Shown: positions 8,339 to 19,841, counted from the first letter of the stretch. The stretch is DNA of 64,000 nt from Brevibacillus choshinensis (GCF_016811915.1 NZ_CP069127.1:4707501-4771500); one strand, 5' to 3'. Program-made: numbers and translations. The notes: generated by a model not told the origin, from the letters alone.

Positions 8339-10451
8339 CCCGACTTATTTTCTCTTGGATTTCCTGATACTTTCGGCTGATGGTGGACTGGCTCACGCCC
8401 AGCATCTTGGCGGCCAAGGAAGTCGTCTTGTACTCATCCATCGCCATTTTGATGAGCTGCTCCTCCATTGCTCTGGTCGCTTCCTTCAGTGGCATTATTT
8501 TGGTCAAGCGCTGCTTCAGAAACTGCTTCTTCCCTTTTTTCAGCAGGGGCGTAATGTGGTGTGCCTCGATCAAATCTTCATCCGCGGTGACGACCAACCT
8601 CTCGATGATGTTTTGCAGCTCACGGACATTGCCTGGCCAGGAATACGATTCCAGCAGGTCGAGAGCATCCTGGGAAAGCTGTGTGGTTCGTTCATACTTT
8701 TCATTGAAGGTCTGCAGAAAGTGAAGTCCGATCAGCGGAATATCCTCAGGGCGATCCCGCAGCGGAGGAATCACGACCGGTATGACGTTGAGGCGATAGA
8801 AGAGGTCCTCTCGAAACGTGCCGTCCTCCACCATTTTTTCCAGGTTTTTGTTGGTAGCGGCGATGATCTGCACATCCACCTCCACGACCTCTGATCCGCC
8901 TATCGGGATGATTTCGCGCTCCTGCAGTACCCGAAGGAGCTTTACCTGGAGATTGAGCGGCATCTCGCCGATCTCGTCCAAAAAGAGGACACCCTTGTGC
9001 GCCATCCGAAAATAGCCGGGCTTTCCGTTTGAGTTGGCCCCTGTGAAGGCTCCTTTTTCATAGCCGAACAATTCGCTTTCCAAAAGAGTTTCGGGAATGG
9101 CTCCGCAGTTTACTTTTACAAACGGCTTGCTGCTGCGCGGCCCCAGCTCGTAGATCGTCCGGGCGAATACCTCCTTGCCCACACCCGATTCTCCTGTCAA
9201 TAAGACGGTCGACGACGTGTTTGCGATTTTCTGGATGTATTTCATCACCTTTTCGATTTTGTCGCTGGCATAAATGAGCTGGCGGTTTTTTCCGTACTGC
9301 TTTTGGTCGCGCAAATGCTCCAGTTCCTTTTTGTACTTCTCGGACATCTTTTTGGCGTGCAGCAGCTCTTCCTTCAGCTGGACGGTCTCGGTTATGTCGC
9401 GCAGGGCGATGACGATCCGCTCCAGCTTTCCCTTCTCATCAAAGATCGGGTTGCCGACAGCCAGAACGTTTTTTCCCGATTGGCTTTCCTGCGTCACCGA
9501 TACTTTCCGTTTTCGTTCGATGACCATTTTCACGATGGCGGAGAAAAATGTCCCTTCGTGCTCCAGCTCCATCAGATTCAGGCCGATCAGCTGCTCCTTG
9601 TCGATTTCCCAAAAGTCCTTGATCAGGTTGCCGCTGTAGCGCAGCAAGACGCCGTTTTCATCCAGAACCAGGATCTCGTCGTAAATGGAAGAAAGGATTC
9701 CCTGGAGATCCGTGTTGAGATTTTTGACATACTCCATCTCCATCGCCATCTTTTCAATGAAAGGCAAGTCCTGCAGCACGATGATGGCTCCCGTCACGTT
9801 GCCGTGCTGATTCCGGATCGGGCCGAAATCGGCAAGCACCCCGATGCGGTCATTGACGATGATGTGATTCAGGATGGTTTCTCCGTTTTCCACTACTTTG
9901 AGGAAAATATCCGGATCGAGCACTTCTCCCACGCGCTGCTGCCGAAGCTCCTCCGGTGTGAGGCGCACCATCCGCAGCACCTCTGAGCTGAAGTTCTCGA
10001 TCCGACCGTGCACGTCTGCGATGACGATGCCCATCGGGATGGAATTGAGCAGCGAGCGAATCCAGTCTGTGTGGGCGGATTGGCTGGTCAACAGGTAGTA
10101 CAGGATGTCCTCCCGGTGCAAATACCCTTCCGTCCCACCGTCCCGATTCTGGATGACGACGACTTCTTCCCCGAACACTTTGAACAAATCCAGCATGTCT
10201 GCTTCCTCTTGGAAAAACGCCACGTTGGTGTGGAACGGAAGCTGGCCCACCTGCCGCTTCATCCATTCCGGATCCTCCAAGGAAGGCATGATATCGGTAT
10301 TTCGTATATAAGCAACAATGTTTCCCTCTTGCTCGGAATCTGTGATAAACACATAGCGCTCGTTGAATCTTGACATGATGTTCCACAAGTCATTGGCGGA
10401 AGATTCAAACGATACGGTGCATGCTTTTCTGACAAACCATTTCGAAGCCAT
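8313..10451 (-). CDS. Sigma-54-dependent enhancer-binding regulator of the putrescine/GABA regulon
   Basis: The 712-residue protein has, in order, a tandem CBS-like region (about 1-120), two PAS domains (about 130-240 and 255-365), a short coiled linker, a sigma-54 AAA+ domain (about 395-625) and a C-terminal Fis-type helix-turn-helix ('TTSLAAKMLGVSQSTISRKY', about 670-700). The ATPase has Walker A GESGVGKE near 418, an intact GAFTGA loop near 465 and 'FLDEIGEM' as Walker B. It should bind upstream activating sites and open sigma-54 promoters in response to a small ligand sensed by CBS or PAS. It lies downstream of six sigma-54 promoters spread over 13.5-21.4 kb, so control of that regulon is a strong inference. 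The ligand is unknown; putrescine, GABA or an aldehyde are candidates. Confidence 0.9.
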   Translation of the reverse strand: MASKWFVRKACTVSFESSANDLWNIMSRFNERYVFITDSEQEGNIVAYIRNTDIMPSLEDPEWMKRQVGQLPFHTNVAFFQEEADMLDLFKVFGEEVVVIQNRDGGTEGYLHREDILYYLLTSQSAHTDWIRSLLNSIPMGIVIADVHGRIENFSSEVLRMVRLTPEELRQQRVGEVLDPDIFLKVVENGETILNHIIVNDRIGVLADFGPIRNQHGNVTGAIIVLQDLPFIEKMAMEMEYVKNLNTDLQGILSSIYDEILVLDENGVLLRYSGNLIKDFWEIDKEQLIGLNLMELEHEGTFFSAIVKMVIERKRKVSVTQESQSGKNVLAVGNPIFDEKGKLERIVIALRDITETVQLKEELLHAKKMSEKYKKELEHLRDQKQYGKNRQLIYASDKIEKVMKYIQKIANTSSTVLLTGESGVGKEVFARTIYELGPRSSKPFVKVNCGAIPETLLESELFGYEKGAFTGANSNGKPGYFRMAHKGVLFLDEIGEMPLNLQVKLLRVLQEREIIPIGGSEVVEVDVQIIAATNKNLEKMVEDGTFREDLFYRLNVIPVVIPPLRDRPEDIPLIGLHFLQTFNEKYERTTQLSQDALDLLESYSWPGNVRELQNIIERLVVTADEDLIEAHHITPLLKKGKKQFLKQRLTKIMPLKEATRAMEEQLIKMAMDEYKTTSLAAKMLGVSQSTISRKYQEIQEKISRGEQIGFKV

Positions 10452-10485
10452 AGGTCCTCCCGAAGTTGCTTAAATTGTCTCTACT

Positions 10486-10491
10486 ATTATA
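10486..10491 (-). promoter_or_regulatory. Possible -10 box for the regulator gene
   Basis: TATAAT on the minus strand, about 35 bases upstream of the regulator start at 10451. No good -35 hexamer is visible at the usual distance, so this is only a candidate sigma-A element. Confidence 0.3.
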
Positions 10492-10520
10492 CGCGGGCTC
10501 CAATGGGTGGGAAAGCGGAA

Positions 10521-10548
10521 AAGAAGACCGGGTGGACAGTCTTCTTCT
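10521..10548 (-). terminator. Rho-independent terminator after patA
   Basis: AAGAAGAC pairs with GTCTTCTT around a short GC-rich loop; on the minus strand the stem is followed by TTTT. It separates the catabolic genes from the regulator gene. Confidence 0.75.
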
Positions 10549-10561
10549 CCTTTCAATCAGC

Positions 10562-13440
<2,879 letters not shown>

Positions 13441-13488
13441 GCAATGAATCCTCTCCCTTCTGCTGTTCCGTTCTCAGCAATCTATATG

Positions 13489-13505
13489 AGCAAATCTCGT
13501 GCCAA
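13489..13505 (-). promoter_or_regulatory. Sigma-54 promoter for the aminobutyraldehyde dehydrogenase-patA operon
   Basis: On the minus strand the sequence is TTGGCACGAGATTTGCT: GG (-24) and GC (-12) with exactly ten bases between, a near-consensus match. Upstream activator sites lie at 13557-13593, about 60-90 bases beyond the -24 element. Confidence 0.9.
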
Positions 13506-13556
13506 CGTGAAAAAGCTCTGATACCTGCTCTTTTGCTTGGATTTTGCAAGGGTGCA

Positions 13557-13593
13557 TTATGCAAAAAATCATAGATTATGCAGAAATGAATAA
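13557..13593. promoter_or_regulatory. Tandem candidate upstream activating sequences
   Basis: TTATGCAGAAATGAATAA at 13576-13593 and a related half-conserved copy beginning TTATGCAAAAAATCA at 13557. The consensus TTATKCA-N4-TGAATAA is an inverted repeat. The same motif occurs near the other sigma-54 promoters at 16484, 16572, 19528 and 21286, which supports a common enhancer-binding protein. The rest of 13594-13810 holds nothing I can support. Confidence 0.7.
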
Positions 13594-13811
13594 ATCATAG
13601 TGGGTTGAATGTGGCTGCAGTGGGAGAAGCCCATTTCCATTCTCCGCTCCGGGCTGAACCCACCGAACCCAAGGGTGCTTAGACTGTCCGCTCCGCAACG
13701 CCCCCCGGGGAAGCGCTAAACGGCGCGCAGCTTGCTTGTAAAAACCATGGATTGGCATGATAGAAATTGATTGCAAGCTTCAACTGCTAGATACCTAAAT
13801 CAAAACAAATA

Positions 13812-13853
13812 TAGCTCTCCTGCTAAGCGAAGAGACGCTAAGCAAGAGAGCTA
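13812..13853 (-). terminator. Rho-independent terminator after the agmatinase gene
   Basis: An 18-bp stem with one mismatch (TAGCTCTCCTGCTAAGCG / CGCTAAGCAAGAGAGCTA) with a six-base loop is followed on the minus strand by TATTTGTTTTG. It lies between the agmatinase-family gene and the promoter region of the next operon. Confidence 0.8.
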
Positions 13854-13915
13854 TCTACTATTCTGTCAGGCTCAATTTTTCATTTTTACTGCTTACCCGC
13901 AGCCACTTTCGAAAA

Positions 13916-14848
13916 CTAGGCTTTCATCTTCAACGCCACCAACGCGGCAAAATCATGGATCAGCGTCGCGGCGAGCAAGGATGTGATTTGCGTCGGATCG
14001 TACGGAGGGAGCACCTCCACGAGATCGAAGCCGATGTAGTTCAGATCCGTGAGCGAGCGGACCAGCTGCAGTGCTTCGTGGCTGGTGAAGCCTCCGACCT
14101 CCAATGTTCCTGTACCGGGAGCGAAGGCGGGATCGACAAAATCAATGTCAAAAGTCAAAAAGCAAGGCGTGTCGCCGATCGCCGCTTTGATCTGACCCAC
14201 GACGTCATCGAATCCCCGGCTGCGCAGTTCACTGGTCGTGATCACGTTGTACCCGAGCTCGTAGCTGGCTTCCAGATCGCCGGGATGGTTCAGAGTGCCG
14301 CGGATGCCGACCTGGAACACTTTGTCCGGCAATAGCAAGTCTTCTTCATAAGCCCGGATAAACGGAGATCCATGCCAGTACTTCTCATCGTAATAGGTAT
14401 CCCACGTGTCCGTGTGGGAATCGAACTGGATCAAAGCGACCTTGCCATATATTTTCTTGGCCGCTCGCAGGGCAGCCAGCGTAATCGAATGGTCCCCTCC
14501 CAACCCGATGGGAACGATGCCCTTTTTCATCAAATCGAGCATGGCCGCTTCCATCAGCTCATAGCTGCGGTGAATATTGTGCGGAATGACGGGAACATCG
14601 CCGATATCGATCGCTTGGGTATCTTCAAACGGATAGACCTTGTGCGTCGGATGATAAGGGAATAGCGTCATGGATGCCTGGCGAATCGCTTGGGGTGCAA
14701 AACGGGCACCTACGCGAAACGAAGCGGCCGTATCAAATGGCTGGCCCAGAATCGCCACCTTGGCATCTTCTCTATGAGAGGGCAGGCGCATGAACGTGCC
14801 TGTCGTGCAAAATTCTGGCTTCACATCGGGTGTCAGTGGATATTGCAT
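13916..14848 (-). CDS. speB: Agmatinase-family ureohydrolase
   Basis: This is a manganese-dependent enzyme that removes urea from a guanidino compound; agmatine gives putrescine, while the alternative 4-guanidinobutyrate gives GABA. The 310-residue product has all metal-ligand motifs: 'GLGGDHSITL', 'IQFDSHTDTWD' and 'LTFDIDFVDPAFAPGTGT'. GGAGG precedes ATG 14848. It is the second gene of a unit beginning with the aldehyde dehydrogenase at 14874, only 25 bases apart, under the sigma-54 promoter at 16351. Either substrate feeds the surrounding putrescine/GABA route. Agmatinase is the more common call, but guanidinobutyrase cannot be excluded and the symbol is tentative. No arginine decarboxylase is in the window. 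Confidence 0.85.
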   Translation of the reverse strand: MQYPLTPDVKPEFCTTGTFMRLPSHREDAKVAILGQPFDTAASFRVGARFAPQAIRQASMTLFPYHPTHKVYPFEDTQAIDIGDVPVIPHNIHRSYELMEAAMLDLMKKGIVPIGLGGDHSITLAALRAAKKIYGKVALIQFDSHTDTWDTYYDEKYWHGSPFIRAYEEDLLLPDKVFQVGIRGTLNHPGDLEASYELGYNVITTSELRSRGFDDVVGQIKAAIGDTPCFLTFDIDFVDPAFAPGTGTLEVGGFTSHEALQLVRSLTDLNYIGFDLVEVLPPYDPTQITSLLAATLIHDFAALVALKMKA

Positions 14849-14873
14849 GGGTGGGTTTCCTCCGGTTTCCTTT

Positions 14874-16298
14874 TTAATTGCGGTTGAACACCACCAATTT
14901 CATCTCGGTCATTTCTTCAACCGCGTATTTGAGCCCTTCCCGCCCTGTTCCGCTTTCCTTCACACCGCCGTAGGGCATGTGATCGACGCGGAACGTCGGG
15001 ATATCATTGATCATGACGCCGCCTACATGCAGCTTTTCCGCTGCCATGAGCGCCGTGTGAATATTTTCCGTGTAGATTCCCGCCTGCAGTCCGTAGCGCG
15101 AGTCATTGACCAGCGCAATGCCTTCCTCGACTGATGCGATCTTGTTGATCAGTACGATCGGCGCGAAAACCTCCTGGCAGGATACCTTGAGGGCAGGATC
15201 TGCCTCGAGCAATACGGTCGGCAGCAGTGCATGGCCCTCCGCTTTGCCTCCGGTAATGACCCGCGCTCCCCTCTGCTTCGCTTCTTCAATCCAGGCCAGG
15301 GTGCGATCCACATCCGCCGGGGAGATCAGGGCAGACACATCCGTTTTCGGATCGAGCGGATCGCCCACTACCAGACGATTTGTCGCCCCCATGAATGCTT
15401 TTGCAAATTCCTCATACAGATCCTCGTGCACATATACGCGCTGGAGGGAAATGCAGACCTGCCCCTGGAAGGCAAAAGCGCCTTGCACACAGCGGGCGAT
15501 GATTTTGGAGATATCGACTCCCTTGTCGATGATGACAGCGGCGTTGGAGCCCAGTTCCAGCGTGACCCGCTTCAGCCCTGCCTTGTTGCGGATGCCGATT
15601 CCTACTCCAGGGCTTCCCGTAAAGGTCACCATCTGTACGCGTTCATCCGTGACGATCAGGTCACCGACGACGCGGCCGCTTCCCGTCACGACGTTCAGTG
15701 CTCCTGCTGGCAGTCCTGCCTCCTGCAGCAGCTCCGCCAAAAAATACGCAGAGAGAGGCGTCTGGGCAGCCGGCTTCAAGACGACGGTATTGCCGGACGC
15801 GATAGCCGGACCTACCTTGTGTGCGACCAGATTCATCGGGAAGTTGAACGGCGTGATGGCCCCGATGACGCCGAGAGGTTCCCGAACGGTGTACGCCACG
15901 CGATTTTCCCCTCCTGGCGCTGCGTCGAGCGGCAGCGTCTCCCCGTGAATCCGCTTTGCCTCTTCGGCTGCGAACTTGTAGGTTTGGATCGTCCGGGCCA
16001 CTTCTCCCTTTGCCGTTGTAATCGGCTTCGCTGCCTCCAGCGCGATGATACGCGCAGCTTCTTCGGCACGCGCTTCCATCAGCGACGCGAGCTTTTCCAA
16101 AATCGCCGCACGCGCATGCGCCGGGAGCGATCTCATCTTGTCTCTCGCCTGATAGGCTGCTTCGATCGCCGCGTCCACTTCCTCTTTTGTTGCCGCCGGG
16201 ATTTGCGCGATGGCTTCCCCGCTGTAAGGAGAGGTCAGTGTCACGTACTCAGTTGCTTCCACCCATTCACCGTTGATAAACAAACTCTTTTTATTCAT
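14874..16298 (-). CDS. Aldehyde dehydrogenase, probably succinate-semialdehyde dehydrogenase
   Basis: The 474-residue NAD(P)-dependent aldehyde dehydrogenase has 'GVIGAITPFNFPMNLVAHKVGPAIASGN' cofactor text (shown here in pieces: 'ITPFNFPMN'), the glutamate in 'VTLELGSNAAV' (about 246, with GS where most have GG) and the catalytic cysteine in 'FQGQVCISLQR' (about 281). It resembles the lactaldehyde / succinate-semialdehyde subgroup. Its place beside gabT suggests oxidation of succinate semialdehyde to succinate. I start at ATG 16298 because AAGGTG lies 6 bases upstream and because a longer frame would run into the sigma-54 promoter at 16351-16366. It is co-transcribed with the agmatinase-family gene. 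Confidence 0.82.
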   Translation of the reverse strand: MNKKSLFINGEWVEATEYVTLTSPYSGEAIAQIPAATKEEVDAAIEAAYQARDKMRSLPAHARAAILEKLASLMEARAEEAARIIALEAAKPITTAKGEVARTIQTYKFAAEEAKRIHGETLPLDAAPGGENRVAYTVREPLGVIGAITPFNFPMNLVAHKVGPAIASGNTVVLKPAAQTPLSAYFLAELLQEAGLPAGALNVVTGSGRVVGDLIVTDERVQMVTFTGSPGVGIGIRNKAGLKRVTLELGSNAAVIIDKGVDISKIIARCVQGAFAFQGQVCISLQRVYVHEDLYEEFAKAFMGATNRLVVGDPLDPKTDVSALISPADVDRTLAWIEEAKQRGARVITGGKAEGHALLPTVLLEADPALKVSCQEVFAPIVLINKIASVEEGIALVNDSRYGLQAGIYTENIHTALMAAEKLHVGGVMINDIPTFRVDHMPYGGVKESGTGREGLKYAVEEMTEMKLVVFNRN

Positions 16299-16350
16299 CA
16301 TGATCACCTTGTTTTTTTGAATGTAGGATTCTCGTCCCAAGCTCAACCTT

Positions 16351-16366
16351 TGCAAAAAGAGTGCCT
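16351..16366 (-). promoter_or_regulatory. Sigma-54 promoter for the aldehyde dehydrogenase-agmatinase operon
   Basis: On the minus strand AGGCACTCTTTTTGCA: GG (-24, 16364-16365) and GC (-12, 16352-16353), ten bases apart. The predicted start of transcription lies about 40 bases before ATG 16298. Candidate activator sites lie upstream at 16484-16501 and 16553-16589. Confidence 0.85.
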
Positions 16367-16483
16367 CACGCCGAATGGGCGCTGCATCGGCACCAGGATC
16401 ATGGAGAGCAGGACGGCGATTAAAAACAGCTTGTTTTGCATGCTCCCTTGCCCCTTCCTATTGGCAGGCATTCCCGCCCCTGT

Positions 16484-16589
16484 TTATTCATTATTGCAAA
16501 AGTTATGCCAATATTAAATGCAGAAGTTATTCGGAAACAAGGGACGTATTTATTATGCATTTTTTCATTGTTTATTCATTTTTGCATAA
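16484..16589. promoter_or_regulatory. Cluster of candidate upstream activating sequences
   Basis: TTATTCATTTTTGCATAA at 16572-16589 is a strong copy of the regulon motif in reverse orientation. TTATTCATTATTGCAAAA at 16484-16501 and TTATGCATTTTTTCATT at 16553-16569 are partial copies. They lie about 120-220 bases upstream of the -24 element, a usual distance for sigma-54 enhancers. Confidence 0.65.
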
Positions 16590-16683
16590 TCAGCCCACTA
16601 GAAAACTTGGCTTGGCCAATCTTTGGGCGTAGCTTAGTTGCACTTGTACTGGATAAGAATCTAATTCATTCTTATCTGTAAAA

Positions 16684-16715
16684 GAACAGGAGCAGCCAAT
16701 GTGGCAGCCCCTGTT
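16684..16715 (-). terminator. Rho-independent terminator after gabT
   Basis: On the minus strand, ACAGGGGCTGCC pairs with GGCTGCTCCTGT (one mismatch) followed by TCTTTT. It separates gabT from the activator sites of the next operon. Confidence 0.75.
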
Positions 16716-16731
16716 TCTCTTCCTTTTCCGG

Positions 16732-18078
16732 TTACGCCAATTCTGCGAAGACTTCTTCGATAATGTCCAACGCTTCTGCCAGCTGTGCATCGGTGATGAC
16801 GAGCGGCGAGAGGATGCGAATCACGTTTTTGAAAATGCCGGCGCTGAGTGTGACCACGCCGCGGCGATTGCACTCTGCCACAATCTTGGCGGTCAGCTCG
16901 TCAGCGGGTGCCTTGCTTTCCCGATCCAGCACGAGCTCGACCGCGACCATCGCTCCCAATCCGCGTACATCGCCGATGACCGCATGTTTTTGTTGCATCG
17001 CCTGAAACCGGGAGATGACAGTCTCACCGATCTGGTTTGCCTTTTGCAGCAGGTTTTCCTCTTCCATCATTTCAATCACTTTCAATGCAGCCACGCATCC
17101 GAGGGGGCTACCTCCGTACGTTCCCCCGATCTGGCCTGGCTCAGGGGCATCCATGACCTCAGCGCGTCCCGTCACGGCACTGATTGGCAGCCCGGCCGCG
17201 ATCGATTTGGACATGGTCATCAGATCAGGTACCACGTCAAAATGCTCCATGGCAAACAACTTGCCCGTACGTCCAAAGCCTGTCTGAATCTCGTCTGCGA
17301 TGAACAGGATGCCATGCTTTTCGCAAATGGCTTTTACGCCCTGTACGAACGTTTTGGAAGGGACGACGAATCCACCCTCGCCTTGCACTGGTTCCATGAT
17401 GATCGCCGCCACCTCTTCCGCTGCGACTTCTACGAGGAAGAACTCCTCCAGCTTCTTCAGGAGCTCCTGATCGAGCACCTCTGGCGTCATCCCTTGCGGA
17501 GCACGGTAGTAGTACGGATACTGCATTTTGTACACATCTGGAGCAAATGGGCCAAAGCCGTATTTGTACGGCTTCACCTTGCTGGTCAGCGACATCCCGA
17601 GGAGTGTGCGCCCATGGAATCCGCGCTCAAAGGAAATGACCGCCTTGCGTCCCGTGTATTTGCGGGCGATCTTGATCGCATTTTCGACCGCCTCTGCCCC
17701 GCTGTTCAGGAAAAAGGTCTTCTTGGCGTGCGTACCCGGCGTGATTTGATTCAGCTTTTCTGCCAGTTCCACGTACGGCTCATACATCATGACGTGGAAG
17801 CAAGGGTGGATGTATTTGTCCAGCTGTTCTTTCAGCGCCTCTACCACTTTCGGTGGGCAATGCCCTGCATTCAGCGTGCCGATGGCCCCTGCGAAATCGA
17901 TGAACGTATTTCCGTCCACGTCCGTCAAGAGCGCTCCTTCACCCTTCACAGCAAACGTGGGTACGGTCGTAAACGGACCGCGGGGGACATGCTGCTCTTT
18001 TTTGTCCAGCAAGCCCTTTGCTTTTGGCCCAGGGATTGGTGTTTGGATGTTTACATAGCTTCTGGTCGTGCTGCTCAC
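16732..18078 (-). CDS. gabT: 4-aminobutyrate--2-oxoglutarate transaminase
   Basis: GabT is a class-III PLP aminotransferase converting GABA and 2-oxoglutarate to succinate semialdehyde and glutamate. The 448-residue length is typical. Visible features are 'GAIGTLNAGHCPPKVV', 'FFLNSGAEAVENAIKIARKY', 'FERGFHGRTLLGMSLTSK', 'FIADEIQTGFGRTGKLFAME' and the PLP lysine in 'TMSKSIAAGLP' (about 291). The start is GTG 18078, with GGAGGAG about 8 bases upstream; the open frame further back runs into a sigma-54 promoter at 18119-18134. It follows glutamate dehydrogenase on the same strand but has its own promoter and terminator. Confidence 0.93.
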   Translation of the reverse strand: MSSTTRSYVNIQTPIPGPKAKGLLDKKEQHVPRGPFTTVPTFAVKGEGALLTDVDGNTFIDFAGAIGTLNAGHCPPKVVEALKEQLDKYIHPCFHVMMYEPYVELAEKLNQITPGTHAKKTFFLNSGAEAVENAIKIARKYTGRKAVISFERGFHGRTLLGMSLTSKVKPYKYGFGPFAPDVYKMQYPYYYRAPQGMTPEVLDQELLKKLEEFFLVEVAAEEVAAIIMEPVQGEGGFVVPSKTFVQGVKAICEKHGILFIADEIQTGFGRTGKLFAMEHFDVVPDLMTMSKSIAAGLPISAVTGRAEVMDAPEPGQIGGTYGGSPLGCVAALKVIEMMEEENLLQKANQIGETVISRFQAMQQKHAVIGDVRGLGAMVAVELVLDRESKAPADELTAKIVAECNRRGVVTLSAGIFKNVIRILSPLVITDAQLAEALDIIEEVFAELA

Positions 18079-18118
18079 TTGAATCTCCTCCTCATCCTTC
18101 GTTCCGCTTCTTCCTATC

Positions 18119-18134
18119 TGCAAAAAGCATGCCA
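18119..18134 (-). promoter_or_regulatory. Sigma-54 promoter for gabT
   Basis: On the minus strand TGGCATGCTTTTTGCA: GG (-24) at 18132-18133 and GC (-12) at 18120-18121, ten bases apart. It sits in the 67-base gap after the glutamate dehydrogenase stop. Unlike the other promoters, no activator motif is visible close upstream, where the gdh coding sequence lies. Confidence 0.8.
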
Positions 18135-18145
18135 CCTCAGAGCCG

Positions 18146-19420
18146 TCAATTCACCCAGCCCCGCACGCGCGACGCCTCAGCGAGCCGCTTCACTGCCACC
18201 AGATAGACTGCCTTGCGCATGTCTACCTGATAGTGGACCATGGTATCGTACGCCTTTCGGAAGCTTGCCTCCATTTTTTCCCGCAGCAATTTGTCCACGG
18301 TCTCCTCATCCCAGTAAAAGCCCTGATTGTTCTGCACCCATTCAAAGTACGAGACTATGACCCCTCCCGAGTTGGCCAGGATGTCGGGAACCACGGTGAT
18401 GTCCCGCTTCTGCAGGATGGCCTCTGCCTCGGCTGTGGTCGGTCCGTTTGCGGCCTCGATCACGATTTTGCACTGCAGCCGTTCGGCATTTTCAGCGGTG
18501 ATGACGCCACCGAGAGCGGCGGGAATCAGGATGTCGCAAGGCTGCTCGAGCAATTCCCGGTTGGTGATTGTCTTCTCGAACAGATGGGAAACCGTGCCGA
18601 ACGAATCGCGGCGCTCCATCATGTGCGGGATGTCCAAGCCGTTCTCGTCGAAGATCGCTCCGTTTGCGTCGCCGATTCCCACGATCTTGGCTCCTTGGGC
18701 GTGCAGGAAATGGGCCAGATAGCTGCCCACATTGCCGAAGCCTTGTATGATCACACGCGCTTGCCCGACTTCGATTCCCTTCATGCGGCTGATCAGATTG
18801 AAGATATGGTAAAGCCCTTTGGATGTGGCTGTCTCTCTTCCGACCGACCCTCCCAGCGCAAGCGGTTTGCCCGTGATGAAGCCCGGCGATTCAAACTCGC
18901 GGATCTCGCTGTATTCATCCATCATCCAGGCCATGATTTGCGGATTGGTGAATACATCGGGAGCGGGAATATCCTTGGTTGGCCCCACAATCTGGCTGAC
19001 CGCCCGCACGTATCCCCGGCTCAAGCGCTCCAATTCATTCATGCTCATTTGACGCGGATCGCAAATGACGCCGCCTTTTCCTCCTCCGTAGGGGAGCTCG
19101 GCGATTCCGCACTTGAGACTCATCCAGCCAGCCAGCGCTTTCACTTCGTCTGCTGTCACCTCCGGATGGAACCGGATGCCTCCCTTGGTCGGGCCCACCG
19201 CATCGTTGTGCTGCGCACGGAAGCCTGTGAACACCTCCGTTTTCCCATTGTCCATCCGAACGGGTATCCGCACGGTGAAAAAGCGAAGCGGCTCCGCGAG
19301 CAGCTCATAGACCGACTCTGAGTAATGCAGCAGCTCGCATGCTTCCCGCAAATGCAGCTGAAACTCCTTCAGCGGATGATTTTCTTCTGTCTGTATGATT
19401 TCTTTGGCTTGCACCGACAT
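18146..19420 (-). CDS. NAD-type glutamate dehydrogenase (Glu/Leu/Phe/Val family)
   Basis: The 424-residue protein matches catabolic hexameric glutamate dehydrogenases such as RocG/GudB of Bacillus. It shows the active-site block 'KCGIAELPYGGGKGGVICDP' (about 103-122), 'GRGYVRAVSQIVGPTKDIPAPDVFT' (partly, with the catalytic aspartate) and a Rossmann 'VIIQGFGNVGSYLAHFLH'. It would deaminate the glutamate made by PatA and GabT, regenerating 2-oxoglutarate and releasing ammonia. GAGGTG lies 5 bases upstream of ATG 19420. The sigma-54 promoter upstream places it in the putrescine/GABA regulon and not under general nitrogen control. Confidence 0.92.
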   Translation of the reverse strand: MSVQAKEIIQTEENHPLKEFQLHLREACELLHYSESVYELLAEPLRFFTVRIPVRMDNGKTEVFTGFRAQHNDAVGPTKGGIRFHPEVTADEVKALAGWMSLKCGIAELPYGGGKGGVICDPRQMSMNELERLSRGYVRAVSQIVGPTKDIPAPDVFTNPQIMAWMMDEYSEIREFESPGFITGKPLALGGSVGRETATSKGLYHIFNLISRMKGIEVGQARVIIQGFGNVGSYLAHFLHAQGAKIVGIGDANGAIFDENGLDIPHMMERRDSFGTVSHLFEKTITNRELLEQPCDILIPAALGGVITAENAERLQCKIVIEAANGPTTAEAEAILQKRDITVVPDILANSGGVIVSYFEWVQNNQGFYWDEETVDKLLREKMEASFRKAYDTMVHYQVDMRKAVYLVAVKRLAEASRVRGWVN

Positions 19421-19468
19421 GTTAACACCTCATGATTCATTATTTTGATGCCTCGCCTTAGCCCTCAT

Positions 19469-19485
19469 AGCAAGTCATATGCCAA
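19469..19485 (-). promoter_or_regulatory. Sigma-54 promoter for glutamate dehydrogenase
   Basis: On the minus strand TTGGCATATGACTTGCT: GG (-24) at 19482-19483 and GC (-12) at 19470-19471, ten bases apart. It is about 50 bases upstream of ATG 19420. Confidence 0.88.
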
Positions 19486-19527
19486 ACCGTTCGCTCTGGC
19501 CGATTCTTTCGTCCGGATGACGGCTGC

Positions 19528-19564
19528 TTATTCATTGCTGGGTAAGCTATGCTTTTTTGCATAA
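19528..19564. promoter_or_regulatory. Candidate bidirectional activating sites between gdh and the puuP-like gene
   Basis: TTATTCATTGCTGGGTAA (19528-19545) and the palindrome TATGCTTTTTTGCATAA (19548-19564). They sit nearly midway between the divergent sigma-54 promoters, about 70 bases from each -24 element, so one activator could serve both directions. Confidence 0.6.
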
Positions 19565-19627
19565 AGACTGGTCCCTATGTGCGCTACTCTACTGTCTCGA
19601 AAACTCGCAGACAGTGTTCGGGAACGT

Positions 19628-19644
19628 TTGGCACATCTTTTGCT
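19628..19644 (+). promoter_or_regulatory. Sigma-54 promoter for the puuP-like importer
   Basis: TTGGCACATCTTTTGCT on the plus strand: GG (-24) at 19630-19631 and GC (-12) at 19642-19643, ten bases apart. The predicted leader before the importer start at 19842 is about 190 bases. Confidence 0.88.
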
Positions 19645-19690
19645 AGACGAGGAGGCTGCAGCATATTTCAGCAAAGGAGGCTTGTACCCC

Positions 19691-19777
19691 ATGATGGTCT
19701 GCTTTACACTTATTGAAACTCGCAGCCGTGCAGCTGGAGGAATGGCTCGATTGCGACTCTACTCCCTCTATAAATGA
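19691..19777 (+). CDS. Possible 28-codon leader ORF
   Basis: Within the long leader of the importer mRNA, AAAGGAGG stands 10 bases before ATG 19691, opening a 28-codon frame rich in Arg and Leu that ends 64 bases before the importer start. It could be a regulatory upstream ORF or chance. There is no clear attenuator hairpin. Low confidence. Confidence 0.25.
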   Translation: MMVCFTLIETRSRAAGGMARLRLYSLYK

Positions 19778-19841
19778 CTGAATTTTTTTTATTGAAAGTC
19801 TTCGAATACGCTTACAATCTATCATGCGAAGGGGTTTGATC

